Virus record (IMG/VR): IMGVR_UViG_3300017971_005826
Location: 1 to 28,117 of that record
DNA length: 28,117 nt
Direction: 5' to 3' (one strand)
Source of the DNA: a virus
Shown here: positions 27,454 through 28,117 of the stretch, piece by piece
How positions within the stretch are numbered: the first letter of the stretch is position 1
Layout: each line of letters starts with the position of its first letter
The notes under the pieces: model-generated
Told to the model about the DNA's origin: nothing
Databases searched by the model: none
Seen by the model: only the letters and a program-made list of their open reading frames with translations
Made by a program: the position numbers and the translations under genes

Positions 27454-27897
27454 ATGAAAGACAAACAGCGGATGGCGGTCCTCTGGGCCGCCCTGGCGAA
27501 GACGGCGGCCAAGGAAGCCCGCCGCGACGAGCTGCTCGCCGGGGCCACGCACGAACTCCACCTGTCGATTGCCGGCACGATCGACGGCGAGCCGGTCGGG
27601 CAGATCGTGCGTGCGACCCTCAGCGTCGGGCACGACTTCGCCAAGGCCAGTTCGTCGGGACCGAAGTCGGCGGAGGTGATTGCCTGCGTACTCCACAAGC
27701 TGAACGCAGCCACGCGCGAGGCCGTGCTCAACGGACTCGCCGAGCACTTCGCGGCGACGACGCAATTGCCGGACGTGCCCGCCTCCCTGGTCAACGCGGC
27801 CAATCGGCTGCTGGGCCAGCTCCGCAACTGGGAGCAGATCACCCAGCGCGGTCCGGTGGCCTGCCGGTACCAACTCGGCACGGGGGGCCCGCCATGA
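27454..27897 (+). CDS. 147-aa protein of unknown function
   Basis: Begins after AAGGAA. Helical start (RMAVLWAALAKTAAKEARRD), a strand region (HELHLSIAGTIDGEPVGQIV) and a helical end (KLNAATREAVLNGLAEHFAA). The beta segment followed by helices might be a small nucleic-acid-binding fold, but I do not recognise it. Its stop overlaps the next start (ATGA). Confidence 0.55.
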   Translation: MKDKQRMAVLWAALAKTAAKEARRDELLAGATHELHLSIAGTIDGEPVGQIVRATLSVGHDFAKASSSGPKSAEVIACVLHKLNAATREAVLNGLAEHFAATTQLPDVPASLVNAANRLLGQLRNWEQITQRGPVACRYQLGTGGPP

Positions 27898-28079
27898 TCG
27901 CGCGCACGGGGACAAGATGCAACCGTGACGGCGTGGACCGGGTCCGGGCGGCGCTGGCGGCAATCCTCGTCGACGTGCTCAAACCCGGCTTCTACGGCCG
28001 GGCCTCGGTCCGTCTGACCGTGACGGACGGCACGATCAGCGAGGTCCGGCGCAAGGTCGTGCGTATCGAGCGGCCGTAG
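27894..28079 (+). CDS. 61-aa protein, weakly DUF2292/YezD-like
   Basis: Short protein with a helix (DRVRAALAAILVDVLK) followed by a two-strand hairpin (GFYGRASVRLTVTDGTISEV). The helix-YG-strand-DG-strand order resembles DUF2292/YezD small proteins, whose function is not known. Coupled to the preceding gene by ATGA. The last 38 bases of the window after it show no feature. Confidence 0.5.
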   Translation: MIARTGTRCNRDGVDRVRAALAAILVDVLKPGFYGRASVRLTVTDGTISEVRRKVVRIERP

Positions 28080-28117
28080 CCCCCCGCGGGTCCTTTCTGG
28101 CGACCGGCCACCCTAAC

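Overview
The window reads as part of a temperate tailed-phage genome (siphovirus-like), or a closely related mobile element, from a GC-rich bacterium. The likely host is a planctomycete. This is inferred from three things: the composition; several small protein families I associate with planctomycete prophages (an HTH plus zinc-ribbon regulator, an S1 protease with a proline-rich tail, a secreted helical-repeat protein); and dispersed short palindromic and heptad-like repeats typical of those genomes. None of this was checked by a database search.

Layout. (1) 57-10763 is a plus-strand late operon: major capsid protein, Bbp16-like cement protein, head-tail and tail-completion genes joined by ATGA overlaps, tail tube, a tail-assembly chaperone with a likely programmed -1 frameshift, a 861-aa tape measure, and distal tail proteins. 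One small membrane-protein gene (8955-9251) runs against it. (2) 10763-13844 is a glycan-type cassette, a three-module glycosyltransferase followed by a SAM methyltransferase, overlapping the last tail gene. (3) 13841-16415 is accessory DNA: a secreted protein and a zinc-ribbon gene on the minus strand, a divergent zinc-ribbon gene whose start codon overlaps it, a strong terminator, a displaced 3' half of a tRNA-Arg-like gene, a perfect 11-7-11 inverted repeat, a tiny Pro/Gly-rich peptide gene and a membrane-protein gene. (4) 16416-18604 is the integration/control region: two tandem copies of a structured element with covarying hairpins, a palindromic operator-like site, a good sigma70-type promoter with a leader hairpin, a tyrosine integrase, and two tandem terminators. 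(5) 18612-23430 is the early region: repeats, small basic and zinc-binding proteins, a replication-initiator-like protein with iteron-like repeats and an AT-rich dyad inside its own gene (probable origin), an HNH protein and several unknown small genes. (6) 23853-28079 is a tightly packed operon: HTH/zinc-ribbon regulator, papain-fold (permuted NlpC/P60-like) peptidase, membrane-anchored trypsin-like protease, and unknown proteins.

An attP-like tRNA fragment and the integrase lie in the middle, with virion genes to the left and replication genes to the right. The simplest reading is a circular or unintegrated phage map, opened upstream of the capsid gene. The alternative is a junction between two elements inserted in tandem at one tRNA gene. 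The most interesting items are the duplicated covarying RNA-like element and repeated 13-mer upstream of the integrase, the intragenic origin, the recombination-site candidates, the in-frame repeat linking glycosyltransferase modules, and the coupled two-peptidase operon.
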